From Vigna angularis (Eukaryota > Streptophyta > Magnoliopsida > Fabales > Fabaceae): DNA of 64,000 bases. The stretch covers positions 25,179,501 through 25,243,500 of the forward strand of contig NC_068975.1 of NCBI RefSeq assembly GCF_016808095.1, read 5' to 3'. Of this stretch, positions 1 to 12,571 are shown in pieces; position 1 is the first letter of the stretch, and each line of letters begins with the position of its first letter. The translations under genes and the position numbers were made by a program. A model generated the notes under the pieces. It made no database searches and was not told the origin of the DNA. It saw only the letters and a program-made list of their open reading frames with translations.

Positions 1-840
1 AGCCACTGCTCCACCAAAGCCCTTTCCTCTAAGGTTTTACCCATTAGCTCACTACCACGATCTGCATATTTTGTTGCGTAGTACCTTATAATAGCTCTTG
101 ATTCTGCATAAACAACACAACAAAAACCAGGTTGCGTTGGATAGCACTGTATATGTGATAGGTAACACAATTTTTGTACACAATGTGTTACAACTTGTAT
201 GCAATAGATGTGAAGTATTTAAGTAATATTTTTCTGGAAGATCATTAAAAAAGGAATAACATAAAAGGTTTAACCCAAAGTATTTGATTGAATTCTTACC
301 AAAGAGCCTGAAATCACCGTCTTCCACAACTGGAACTTGACCAAAGGGCTGCAACAAATATCCTTACACATATAATTACACATAAACTAAACCCTAAACA
401 TTATCTCAAAATATAGTCAGGTTTGATTGGATTAACTTTGTATTTATAAAATTCACTACATTAAAATTTGGATTATCCAAATAAAGGCGACAGTGATTTC
501 TTCACCCACTGTCCAATTTCATCCATACATAAATTTATTTAATCTATTTATTACCAAAATAAATAAATAAAATATATTGATGAAAGTCATCTGTTAATTT
601 TATAGATGGTCATTATTTGTTTCTTCATCAAAATGAAGCCACAAAATTATGATCTTAAAATTAAAAGTATGTGAAAAAATTGTATGAGTGGACCTGTAGG
701 AGAAGGAATTGAGGTGTCTTATGTTGTCCCTGTTGAAGATCAATAGGCACAAGTTCAAAGTCTACTCCTTTCTCCAAGAGGCACAGCATCACTCTTTGAG
801 GGCATGCTGCCCTTACATCACCATACACCTTCACCACCAT
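1..840 (-). CDS. GSTF12: Phi-class glutathione S-transferase, GSTF12/TT19-like (partial, 5' exons)
   Basis: Three exons are visible on the minus strand: 840-694 (49 codons, starts MVVKVYGDV), 348-300 and 103-1, where the window cuts the gene. Acceptors are AG and donors GT, and the phases join cleanly. The product runs from the N-terminal thioredoxin-like fold (LLLQPFGQVPVVEDGDF, then ESRAIIRYYATKYAD) into the start of the helical C-terminal domain (KTLEERALVEQW); about 100 of the usual ~214 residues are present. The phi-class active-site serine is replaced: the stretch reads AACPQRVMLC. From family knowledge this AxCPQR form matches Arabidopsis GSTF12/TT19 and petunia AN9, cytosolic ligandins needed for vacuolar delivery of anthocyanins and proanthocyanidins, rather than detoxifying GSTs. 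The flavonoid role is inferred from that motif; GSTF11-type is the main alternative. The 3' exon lies outside the window. Confidence 0.85.
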
Positions 841-1317
841 AGTTCAAATTTCTATACTCAAACACACTCAATCTTTAATTATTTGATGCCGCCACTGCAA
901 AATATAGAAAGTATAACTCTAGTTATAGCTACAAATGTCACTTCATTTATTGCTTTCTTTCAGCACTTAACTGTCCACCAACCGCATGGTGCAACCAGCA
1001 GCACGGGGGTTGCCATGTGACCCTTCTTCCTCCCCCTTTCTCAATAATTATTAGGGTTTATATTTCTTCAAATTCACTATCTAATTCTTTCATCATCTTA
1101 ATGTTCACCAAAAATTCCTAATTATTAAAATTTAAATTTCTTAATAAAATAAACAACTATTTGCTCAATATTAAGGAACTTTTTCATTGTGTTAATATTA
1201 AATTAAATATTTATGATAAATAATCAATAAGTCAAAAAGATAAAAAAAAATGTTTATTTTATAATAATATGACAAGTTTGGATTTAATTTTATTTTAAAG
1301 TGTAATGAATCGCATAA
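841..1317. other. Upstream region of the GST gene, no gene seen
   Basis: AT-rich sequence upstream of the minus-strand GST start. It should hold that gene's promoter. I could not single out a TATA box or any coding stretch that looks real. Confidence 0.5.
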
Positions 1318-1677
1318 GGTTACTCCCTACACCACCTATATTGCTCCTTCCACCACCACATACCAAAACCACTCTTTAACGGATTTCGAAATTCGTTAAA
1401 ATTTTTGAAAAATTTCTTAATGAATTTTGACATCCGTTGAAAGAAAATTTCTTCAACGGATTTCGACATTCATTGAAGGATTTTTAAAAAATTTCAACTG
1501 ATTTCAAAATTTGTTAAAGGCTTGAAAAATCTTTTAAAGAATATCGAAATCTATTGAAAAAAAATTTCTACAACAGATTTCGAAATCCGTTGAAGAAAAG
1601 AAGTGGAGGTGTAAAATTTTTTAAAATATAAAAGATAGTGGTGCAGGGAGCAATGTAGGTTGGTGTAGGGAGTAACC
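1318..1677. repeat. MITE-like element with inverted ends and internal palindromic repeats
   Basis: The left end reads GGTTACTCCCTACACCA and the right end, read on the other strand, repeats it (GGTTACTCCCTACACCA), followed on both sides by a near-copy of ACCTAYATTGCTCC. Between them, about 1375-1605, a short unit built on the palindrome CAACGGATTTCGAAATCCGTTG recurs imperfectly roughly six times with spacers rich in A and T. There is no coding capacity. Target-site duplication is not clear. Similar single ends occur near 35936, 59927 and 62778. Confidence 0.65.
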
Positions 1678-2325
1678 CTCTAAATTGAAACTATAAACAC
1701 AAGTTGGGCTGTATTTTTTTGAACCCAAAAGAATGGCTGTTTGACTTTTTGTAATGTTTGGGCTGGCCCGAATTTTCATGAGCCTAGGAACTATCTTGGG
1801 TGCTGATATCCGCAACATTGTTTTTCCTGTTCACATTACAGATTATTTTCTTTTTTTAATTTCCTTAACCAAATCTCTTTATGAGAATTACTCAAATAAG
1901 TTTTTATCATGCAGCTGATTGTGATATACAACGAGTTTTCTCTATATATAAGCAATAAAAACTAGTTTTTATAATATATTTTGTAAAGCAAAATTATATT
2001 AGACAGATTTTAATATCATTTTTTAAAATTACTTTTAAGTTTAGTTTAACTTATAAAATTTATATGTAAAATGAGATTTATATTTACTTAGTAGTATCTA
2101 TAAAATGATTATAATTGGATTATATTTATAATCAACGTAGTATTAATCTTTACAAAGGAAGAAGTAATGAAGGTTTTTTTTATAAAAATAGTATAACTTT
2201 TTACCAAAATTAAGTAAATGGATAAAGTCGTATATTGTGAGTACCACTTTAAACTATTAAAAATGATGAAGTCTTATTTTATAAATACAAGTTTTAATTT
2301 TATAAAAAAATCATTATTTATATAT

Positions 2326-2403
<78 letters not shown>

Positions 2404-4248
2404 TATTTTAACTTATGGAATTCGTAATATGACCACACGACTTCTTTTTCCTGGTCTTTAATTTTTTTTCTTCTATTTATTTACGTAATTTTTTCATAAT
2501 CTGTAATTTTGATAAAGTATTATAGTACTTTTGTAAAAGCCAATAATGAAAGTGCAAAGTTGAAAAGGTAGTGGGAGATCAAGAAAAAATCAACACTTAT
2601 GAAAGAGAAAGGAAGAAAATGTTGGAAGATGAGAAGGTATAGCCGAAGGATGATGGTGTTTGTGTGAAAAGACAAATTATATTCGCACATAAATTCTTGT
2701 TAGAATCAATCTTCTGTCGCACTTAACTTATATTCGAAGCAAATTGATTAAAAAATAATTATTAAAACACTGATGAAAATGTTCAATATTCCCTTTTGAA
2801 TACGCTGGGTGGTAGCTTTTGTCAGTGCAGTGGGTCATATTCGGAAAAGAACAAACACGTTAAAACCAATCGTGTAAAATATACATTTTTCATCATAAAG
2901 ATGCAGGCTACATGCTTGTTAAAATGTCAAAAGTTAAAAAGCCAAGAATTAGGCTTTTTGAAACTAAACGGAGAACAGATACGGAAACATTATCCTAAAG
3001 AACGGTGCTGGTCTTAGCCAGTGAAATTGGAAAAGTCTGGGAAAGAATATTAGGGTTTAGGCCGAGTCCATATTAAAGTCATTTAATGCTGCTATAAGCT
3101 TCCAGCATTTCCACTATCAAAGGCTTAAGTTTTGTAGAAGAAGAAGTCATGATGATAAAATCCATTGCCTATTGACATTAATATACAGTTGAGAGATGTG
3201 ACTTGTGTTGTATTAGAAACTCTGAAAACTACTATTCTTTCATTCTCTGTCTCATATTTCTCAAAATATCAAAACTTTATGACTACTTCTGCAAGTGGCC
3301 AAACTATCTTTGCGCTGTCTTCAATGAAGCTCAAGAAAATCTACTCACACTTCCAACATCTGTAATTTTAATCTCTTTCATTACTTACAATTATTTTCAT
3401 TTTTTTTTATCCACAATATGTCATGATATTTGGTTTGGATGCAAACAAAGTCTCGCTAGATAAAATAAAAGATGAACATTAATTTATATATAATTATATC
3501 TTTATCGTTAAGAGATTTCTTTAAGTAGTATTAAAAATAAATTTCCTTTTCTATCTTTAAATATCTCTTTTATCTTTTTCATATCTTCAAATTTCTACAC
3601 ATAATAAGATAATACTGTGATACTTAATCAAGAAAAGGATTAAATAATAAATATTTAATTAAAAGTATATAAAGCAAAATTAATAGAAAGATAATTAAAA
3701 ATACTTAAATATATAATAACTTCACATTTGATTAAGTCAATTATTTATTATGTATATTATTGAAAGATGAAACTGTGATTTTATATAAAACAGTAACACG
3801 ATAAATACTTTTATACAATATTTAATTTAAATTGCATGAAAGTGGGTCCCCTTCTTGTATTTTTGAAGATTGCTCCATAACTGGTCACATGTCTATAACT
3901 TTATTCACACATTGTTTCTTATTTAAAAAACAAGTAATTTAAATTATTTAATAAAACATTTAGTATTCTTATCCCATATTTAAGAAGAAATATATAATTA
4001 CTATGCATAAGTATATTACTCCTTCAAGAGATACAACAAATTTTGTATCAATTTGATATGGTCCCGTTATTGTCGTTTTCTTAAAAGCAATTGATTAATG
4101 TCTTTTTCTTCATTTGTTGTAGTGTGAGATAGTATATAATTAATTTTACGAAAATACTAAATTTAATACCAATATTGAAATAGTGTTCTTTACTGTGATG
4201 TTTGGAATCAATCCTAATCACGGCCACAACTTGTGCCAATTAATATTG
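1678..4248. other. Gene-free AT-rich intergenic DNA
   Basis: No exon-like open frame, RNA gene or dated element recognised. Apart from the microsatellite at 2319-2401 only low-complexity AT sequence is seen. Confidence 0.5.
2319..2401. repeat. (TA)n microsatellite with AAATA interruptions
   Basis: Three blocks of TA dinucleotides separated by single AAATA interruptions, which gives a higher-order period of about 25-30 bp. Confidence 0.9.
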
Positions 4249-5834
4249 CCACTAAGTAGGAGTGGGCAAACTGCACTATTTGCACTGCACTATAAATCTA
4301 TTACAATTAACTATAAAATAGTTTAAAAAAATTAAACTGCACTAAAAAATAGTTCAAGAAAACTGAACTAGTTCAGTTAACTACAAAACAATTCAGTTAA
4401 CTACAATGCACCTTTTTCTAATAAATAAATGTAGTTTTGCACTAGTACAACTGTCAATGGCTAATCATCGATAGAGTTAAAAGAATTAGTTCAATTTGAT
4501 TTTTTTTAATAATTACAAACAAATAAATTAATATTCAATAACATCACAGCATTTAAAAAAATTAAATTATAAATCTATATAATTAGAATTAGTAAACAAT
4601 TATAATAAAAAATTTAAAAAAATTAATGAAATATTATTGGTACTATTTTATCATATTATTAAAATTAAATTAATAACTATAATTATTTATCATTACTATT
4701 TATTATTAATTTAAAAATATAAAATGTCTAAAATTTGATTCTCATATTAAATATAGTTTAATTTAATAATATAAATTTGTTTATATATTATTTTATATAG
4801 ATTAAAAACTTAATCTCTAAAAAATATTTCTGTTTATCTCTGTTTTACGTTATTTGAAATATTTTTATTTTGACAATTATCTAGTTTAATATAAAAACTC
4901 TCATCTTTCTTCTCTTCTCACCTTTTTCTGAATTCTCATATATATATATATATATATATAAATATATATATATATAATATTATATTTTATAATTATTTAC
5001 ATAAGTACTTTTATCTTTTTATTTTTACAATTATAGTTAATTTTATTAAGTTATAAAAATAATTACCAGTTTTTGAAATATAATTACAATATAATAAAAT
5101 TTAGTTTTTTTTAAAATAGATAATTATTTTAGTATAAATTTAATAATATCATTTTATTTTAATAATTATTATAATAATAGTTAACTTTTTAAGAGACTTG
5201 AAAAAGAACATTTATTTTTAGATTATATATACATATCATATAAAATATTATTATATGCAGAATATAATTTTTACATGTAATTTATTAAAATAATTTTATA
5301 TTTAACAGAAATCATTTATCATAAGGCAGATAATTTGTTTATGTTTCCTCATGATGAATTGAACAAGAATGAGACACAATTTAATTATGCTGTGGATTGT
5401 CTAAACTTAAGAACAACTAATTAATACAAAAATTAACTAAATAAAAAATCCCCAATTAAGGTAAGATGCTAAAATTAAATCAGAAATAAAAACTTATAAA
5501 TTTAATATGAGAAAATTAAATCTAAAATTGTAATAATAGAACGTCAACATGACCATCAACAAAAAATATTTATAACCGTAGTAAATCGATGATTGAAAGA
5601 AAAAAATGATAGGAAAAGACTTTACCACAAAGCACGGTAAAAGATAAACATAAAAGAGATAGTTTATGTAGTTAACTGCACTGTAACTATAAAGGTTCAG
5701 TTTTTTAAAACTGAACCACAACATGGTATAATTTAGTTATTAATAAAAATAGTTTAGTTTTTATAGTTTAATATAGTATAGATAATCTATAGTTTAGTGC
5801 AGTTAAGTTAATTATGCCCAGTCCTACCACTAAG
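4249..5834. mobile_element. Non-autonomous hAT transposon with 8-bp target duplication
   Basis: The element spans 4257-5826 (1570 bp). Left terminus TAGGAGTGGGCA and right terminus (other strand) TAGGACTGGGCA form an 11/12 inverted repeat. It is flanked by a perfect 8-bp direct repeat CCACTAAG (4249-4256 and 5827-5834). An 8-bp duplication and TAGGxGTGGGCA-type ends are hallmarks of plant hAT elements. Sub-terminal regions carry repeated AACTGCACTA and GTTCAGTTAACTAC-type motifs on both sides, as expected for transposase binding. The interior is AT-rich with no transposase frame, so it would depend on an autonomous relative. Confidence 0.88.
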
Positions 5835-5905
5835 AGTAATGCTTTAATAAATTGATAAATAGAATTTGGTAAATGTATTGGGCTAATAAATTATGAGTTA
5901 AATTA

Positions 5906-6000
5906 ATAATTTGTTATGTTAGTAGCATGAAATAACTATGTATAGTTTTTAGATAGTTTTATTTCTTAAACATATAATTTGTTATGTTAGTAGCATGAAA
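5906..6000. repeat. 27-bp direct repeat, copies 68 bp apart
   Basis: The sequence ATAATTTGTTATGTTAGTAG followed by CATGAAA occurs at 5906-5932 and again at 5974-6000 with no mismatch seen. Confidence 0.85.
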
Positions 6001-6440
6001 AATATCTATTAAAAGAATTTGACTCTGTAAACGAAACTCGTTTACTCTTAGGGTGAATTGTTGACTCTCAAATGCAGAACATTGGTTAAGAAAACTGAAC
6101 TGTGTGAAATAGAATAACTTTTAATGTGTAATATATTTTTTTTCAAAATGTGAAGCCATGATGCTTTAAGGATATTGATGTACTAATTTATTCATTATTT
6201 TTTTTAAATATAAACTAATTTTATTTGTTTTAGTACTTAAAATTAAAAACCTATGTTACTGTATTATTTCATTTCTTCGATTATTTCTAAAATATAATTA
6301 AGGTCCCTAAACAAATAATCCAAAGTGACAAAGAAAAATAAAATTACTGCTTAAGTTGTTTTAAATTTTCATTCAATAAGCTATTATTATTGTAACGATT
6401 CTACTGTAATTAATAGAAATAATTATAAATAACATATATA

Positions 6441-6465
6441 TAATGTTCATTCACATTATAAATGT

Positions 6466-6519
<54 letters not shown>

Positions 6520-6548
6520 GTTCATTCACATTATAAATGTAACATATA
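6441..6548. repeat. Duplicated 33-bp segment flanking an (AT)n tract
   Basis: TAATGTTCATTCACATTATA followed by AATGTAACATATA is present at 6441 and at 6516, separated by an (AT)n run. The copies are 75 bp apart and look identical. Confidence 0.88.
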
Positions 6549-7599
6549 CAATAATTCCGAAACATAATCATTAATTAATATTTTTCTATACCATTATTAA
6601 TGAAATTCATTTTTTTCACATTTTTAATTTATCTTTAATAATATTTTCTTTTAATTAAAATTATTATTTTACCAATTTTATCTTTTAAGTAGTATTTTTT
6701 AGAATTTAACTACTTTTTTAACTTAAAAATTTTGTAAAACTAAAATAGCTATTTGTAATAAAAAAATATTTATAAAATAAATAAACATTATTTATATTTA
6801 TTTTTATAGTTATAATTTTATTATTTTTTCTATAAAAAATGTTAACAAATCTATGTAGCGCATATATTTTATTATATTAATTTTTATAAACAAATTGGGA
6901 ATAAAAGTTTTGAATGAGAATAATTGGACTCTCCTCTATTATTAAAATTCATAGTTAGTTATTTATTAATATTATTATACCTTCTCATTGCCAAAACAGG
7001 AATACGTGCCACAACTATATATCATTTACAAGTTGGGCATGGTAATAAACTAAGCAATATATTATAGTATAAAATTAGGGGGAAACACAACATTCACTCA
7101 ATAAAAGTAATATATTAATTATTTTTACTAATTATTTACAATTGTAATGATATATTGTATTGTAATAGACAGAGTGAGTCATATGAGTATGGATACTACT
7201 TAATGTATTGGATGACCCACATTATTCGTGTCCATATCACAACACGATGGAAAATGGTGATATTTAGATTTAATGAATTTTATTTTTTTTCATCATTTGA
7301 AATTTATATACATTAATTAATATCATTTGTCTTGTGCAGAGATTCAAGACTCTTACTCCACTTTCTGAGAAGCCACTTACATACCTAAGGAAGACACTTG
7401 CAAAAATTTAATTAGATTATTCAATAGTTCATAGTTATTAGGATTTAAAATACATTAGCACATGTTGATTTATTGTTATTAGACTTTGTACATTATGCTT
7501 TAAACATTATGTGATGTAAATATTGACTATTGTGTTGTTATTATATTGTTTGATATGCAAATCTATTTTTGTGATGGTGGATATCACAAAAACAGATCT

Positions 7600-8007
7600 G
7601 CTATTGCAGGAGAATAGGCCTCGATTGTAGCTAAACTGAGGTATAAAGTTTGTCTATGGCCTTGGTTCAGCCACAGCCGATGCCATAGGGTGCACGATAA
7701 TTTTTTTTAAAAAAAATAGGGCTTTGGCAGCGGTTTAGCCTAGGCAGCGGTTTAGCCTAGCACCGCTATCATAGGTCCATGTTATTACCTTGGTTCAACC
7801 GAGGTAATAACCCCTCCTCTCGTTTTTTTTTCTTCCTTACTACTTTGGTTGTTGAGGAATCGAGGCAGTACCCTTTGAGATATTACCTCGGTTGGAACTG
7901 AGGCCAAAAGTCCCCCACCTTTTTACCTTGCCAGTATATGCCTCGATTCGACAACCATAGCGTATTGTCGAAAGTAACCGTTGTCGTTTCCCTTTGTTGC
8001 ACTAGTG
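7600..8007. mobile_element. Remnant of a CACTA-like element (one end)
   Basis: The right boundary reads TTGCACTAGTG at 7997-8007, i.e. CACTAGTGCAA on the other strand, a CACTA-type terminus. Inside it, sub-terminal motifs of the form CCTCGGTTxxAACCGAGG recur in both orientations (about 7790-7815, 7850-7905 and 7940-7950), a layout typical of CACTA sub-terminal arrays. I could not find the matching left CACTA end or a 3-bp target duplication, so the left boundary is approximate and the copy is probably truncated. Confidence 0.5.
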
Positions 8008-11000
8008 GCATACAAAAGTTATGTATCGAATAAGTAACAAAGGTCAAAGTTGTCAACAATCTAATCTATAGGAAACTTACGAAAAATATTGCTCTCAATA
8101 CAAACCTTTAATTTAAGATCTAATTGGTAAAACTATGTGTCTATGACCCACTATTAAAATTTCAACTCGATCTGACTATTAACAAAGAAAGAATCTTCAT
8201 TTTACAAAGAGGACGCAGAGTCGAAAAACTGAGTAGCACCCAAAGGCAGGTACTGGCGCTTGGTGCCTCAAAGTCAGGTGGTTGCGTGTCAACAATAAAA
8301 AATAACGTTCAATGCTTTGTCATGAGAGTGCTCTCTAACTTTGGGAGTTTAAACTAGCATTTAGTAGTAAAAAATACAGCTTAGAGCGCGGTTAATGAGT
8401 TTTGTGAAATCAGATTTTTAATTATTGCACAATTGCTCAATGTGGCTTCCTGAGTTCTTTTCCTTCTCAAATGCATTTTTAATTTTTCTCTTAATTGTAC
8501 TTAATAGCCAATTTTTCAAGTAGAAATCTTCAATTTCATCATATTCACAAATCACTAATCAAGCTTCAAACACATCAAATTTTACATAACTCCCTGACAA
8601 AATAGCTTGAGCACATATTCAGTCCACAAATTAATATAAAACAAATCATGTCATGACTTAAAAACACCCATCATCCATCATACATCATACGACTCCTATT
8701 CACATAACATAATCAACATACATACAACCAAAATGACAAAAAAATCAACATGCAAATTTTTAAACACCTTTGCTTCTCTCAGCTTGTTGAGTTGGACAAA
8801 ATGTCATTCCTTCAATTTACTCTAAGAAACAAAGTTTTGTAAACATGAAACAACTTGGATTAGTGACTCAAATGTTGCGTTGAATTTACATTTCATACGA
8901 AAGAGTTTGAACAACTAGAAATGTCACTTTAAAAAAGACAAAGTTTACATTATAAAAAATATTAGACTCACGAAAAGAAATTGTTGTACTTGCATTAAGT
9001 TGGATTAAGAGAGTAAAGGAAAGAATTCTCATTTTCGATTAAAGTGAAAGAGAATAAAAATTTTAAAAATTAAAAGAAAGAAAAGGAAGTTTTACAAATA
9101 ATCTAACAAAACTACAAATTTTAAATGTGACAAATTCACAAATAAATATATATTCATACATAAAAATTATGAAGAATAGCTTAAATAAAAGTATTACTAT
9201 AGAGCTGGTTTTTCTTACCACAATTTTCCTGTGTTATAAGAAAAAATATAGTAATAAACTTCACATAATATCCTTAATCATATAAAAAAATTTAAATACC
9301 AACTATCAAACTTCCACCATTAAGTTCAAACTCGTAAGAAACCATTTATCCGAACATCCTAACATGCATGCATTTTCTAAAGGAAGAAAAGAGGAACGAA
9401 AAAAACTTACCAAAGCTACTCTCCAATTAACAAATTCGTCAAGATAGAAAAAAAAGAGAGACTGGTTTTGGGTTATGAAAGAAGGAGGAGAAATATTTAA
9501 GGAAAATGAAGAAAACAATTAAAGAGAAAGAACTAGTTTGGTGCAATTAGAAAGGAATTTTTTAATTAAATAAAAATATATTTTGGAGAAAGCATAAAGT
9601 AAGATAGTATGAAATAAACGACACACCAGAATCACCATCTAGAGATTTTTTCTTAATAAACTATTGAAAATATCTCATCGACTCTTATCTCTTTGGAGCA
9701 CGTTCCTGTGGGGTTCATCACCGACAAACATATTCTATCTTTTATGTATTATAATGCATTCTTGAGAGAGAGAAAAATATAACAATTCATACTAGTTTCA
9801 AACTTTATATTTTAAAAAACACGTGCTTAGGTAATATTATTACTTTTATTTTAATTTGATTGCTCGATGTTATTTTATATACTTTATTATTTGTTTTTTA
9901 CATATCTTACTATTATATTATTCAGTTTCTAGTTTTTTCAATAAGGTGTTTCATACTGGGAAAAGCCAAAACATTGTTTCATATATATAATAAATTTTCG
10001 TAAAACTATTTTGTTTGGATGGCACCATTTAAAAAAAATGTACACATGCTTTACTCACTAAACAGTGAAATAGGTTAAATTAAAAAAATGTGATTGTAAA
10101 ATATAAGAAAAAAAGTTTAATAAATAAAATTGATGAAAGAAGTTGATGATAAAATGTAAATTTTATAATTATAAAAGTAAGTAGCTTTTATATATACATA
10201 AAAGATCGTTTCCATTCTTTCAAATATAACTTTAAACATGTATATCTGTTATTAATAGTTATACAGCAAGTCACACACAAAAAATAACTCTGGTTAATTA
10301 TATGAAATTTGAGATGATAATATAATAAAAGTTCTTTAATATAATTTTATTGTAATAATACAATCACATGCCATTTATATTAATAATTAATCAATGCATA
10401 AATACTAATGGAAAAGTTCAACTATTGATGAAATTCTATTAATAAAAAATTCATCAGTAAAATGCATATTATTAATGGCTTTCAGAGTTTTAATTATTGA
10501 GAGAAATATTTTTCAGTAATGAATTCATCAATAATATAGGTGAGAAAATTAAAATTTTTATTATTGATAAAAATATTTGTCAATGATATGAATTTGTTGA
10601 TAACATTCATAGATAATTTCTGTTAATCAAACTTGTTAATGATATTTTTATCAATAAATTTTGTGAAGTTCTTGCTTTAGATGACTATATAATGAAAAAA
10701 TTATCAATAAATCTATTAATATTAGATTTTTAAAAACAATTTGTAAGTAAATATGTTAGTAATTAATTTTTTTGAAATATGTTGATAATTCAATTACTTA
10801 AAATATGTTAATAAATATGTTGGTAATTCAATTTTTTTTAAAAATTATCGTAACTATGTTGAAAAAATGGACATCAATTTTCTTATTAAATTGTATAGAT
10901 ATTTATCATAAATTAATCAGAGATGAATGAGAAGAAGAAAAAAAATAAAAGAAGGAGAAGAGGAAACAATGACAATGGTAAAGCCACAAGAGGAAGAGAA

Positions 11001-12571
11001 GTTGCGGTAGTGATAATGGTGATGATAATGACAGATAACATGGAGAAAAGTAGGAAGAGGAGAAGGAGTCGCGGTAGTGATAATGGTGATGATAATGACC
11101 GATAACATGGAGAAAAGTAGGAAGATGAAGAAGAAAAAGAAAAAAAAAAGAGTAAGAGAAAAAGTAAGAATATAAAACCACGATATTTATCAACAATTAT
11201 AATTCATCAATAATTATCAATGTATTCTCATCATAAATAATTACTAATAGATAATTATCAGTAAATTTTATGCTGTCATTAAAATTTATCAATAAATATT
11301 GTATCATCAATTCTTTATTTTTGATAACTTTTATGTATTGAGAAATTTTAGAAATTATCAATGAATTTCATTGGTCGTTAAATCTATTTTTTTTTTCTTA
11401 TAGTTAAAAAGAATCAACAAATTATAAATGATTAAAAAAAATATTTTAGTTATAACTTATTAGAAATTAATACTTCATCCAATCCAGTACTTATACCAAC
11501 AAATAAACTAAAATTCAAGGATATGAATGAATTTATTACCACTTAAGTATATATATACAAATATTCAAGAACTCACGTACAACTTTTTACTACCTACCTT
11601 AAACTATTAAGAGAAACAAGGAGACCTTCCTTTACTTAATACACAAATTGAACCCTAGTTCACAAAGTCTGAGACTAGTTTCCTTCAATTTACACATATG
11701 TATCATTCGTAAACATTACATTACATTTTAAAAAAATTAAACCAATAATATTCAATACATTCATCACATCACATATCATATTATATTTTATCACAATTTA
11801 AAACAACTGATAAAGCATAAGTCATTTCACGATTATTATTAAAGATAAGTCATATCAAGTTCTACTCATCCAACCTTGCTAAACTATAACTTATAGGATA
11901 AGAAAATAAGATACCAATCTACGAAGACCTCAAGTTCAAAAATAATTTATCTACATAAATTAAAAGTTTGAAAATCAAAATAACATCTCCAAAAAGTGAC
12001 AACTGGACCTTTGTTTCTAAAATAATCATAGTTTCAATTCTAGAATTTCTTTTTAATTGATTTCAAAGTCACTATAAAGCTAACATCAAAGGCTACAAAT
12101 ATTACTAAACCTAATTTGAAAATCATTGATCTGTCTAGTGCCTTCATAATAGTTTATCAAAATTAACAAACAAAAAAATTATGATTTTGCTCTTAGGTCT
12201 AAATTCATTGAGAAAAAGTTGATGCACTAAAACATTTATACTATTTTGCTAAGCGTATTCGAGTTTGATAGTAATGTTAGCTCTTTGTATGAAATCCATT
12301 GAGCTAAATTTCCATTCGGTAAGCGGATTTATGTAGAATTTTTCATTTTGTAGAATTTTCAAAAGCCAACTCCAAAATTCTACAAACTTTTCATTTAGCC
12401 AAAATACATTTTTAATAAGGTTTAAATGTTTTACTTTAACCACCTATAACATTATTTCTACATTTTCCCTCAACCAATTTTGACGATACAAAACCAATTG
12501 TTTAACTCTAAGTAAATCCAATAATAGAATAAAACCAAAGTTTATTGTTCAATCTAGCTTTCTCAGCCAAA
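8008..12571. other. Gene-free intergenic DNA
   Basis: Long AT-rich region without a supportable gene. Short open frames exist on both strands but have biased composition and no recognisable domain. About 10400-11400 is rich in ATTATCAATxAATTT-like words in both orientations and could be an unrecognised decayed element; I cannot fix its ends. Confidence 0.5.
11004..11137. repeat. 67-bp tandem duplication
   Basis: A unit beginning GCGGTAGTGATAATGGTGAT occurs at 11004 and again at 11071. It contains GATAACATGGAGAAAAGTAG in both copies. The purine-rich repeat creates spurious open frames on both strands. Confidence 0.85.

Larger units (their letters stand above)
5835..7599. other. Gene-free AT-rich intergenic DNA
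   Basis: No gene seen. It holds two short direct duplications (listed separately) and a hairpin near 7561-7602 whose arms are ATCTATTTTTGTGAT and ATCACAAAAACAGAT. Confidence 0.5.

Noticed and set aside
709..1020. 103-codon plus-strand frame
   Set aside because: It is the antisense shadow of GST exon 1 and upstream sequence.
8124..8357. 77-codon plus-strand frame
   Set aside because: No recognisable domain, no promoter or splice context, and composition like neighbouring repeat-derived DNA.
10917..11196. Overlapping open frames of 60-96 codons on both strands
   Set aside because: They arise from the purine-rich 67-bp tandem duplication; composition is biased and no domain is present.
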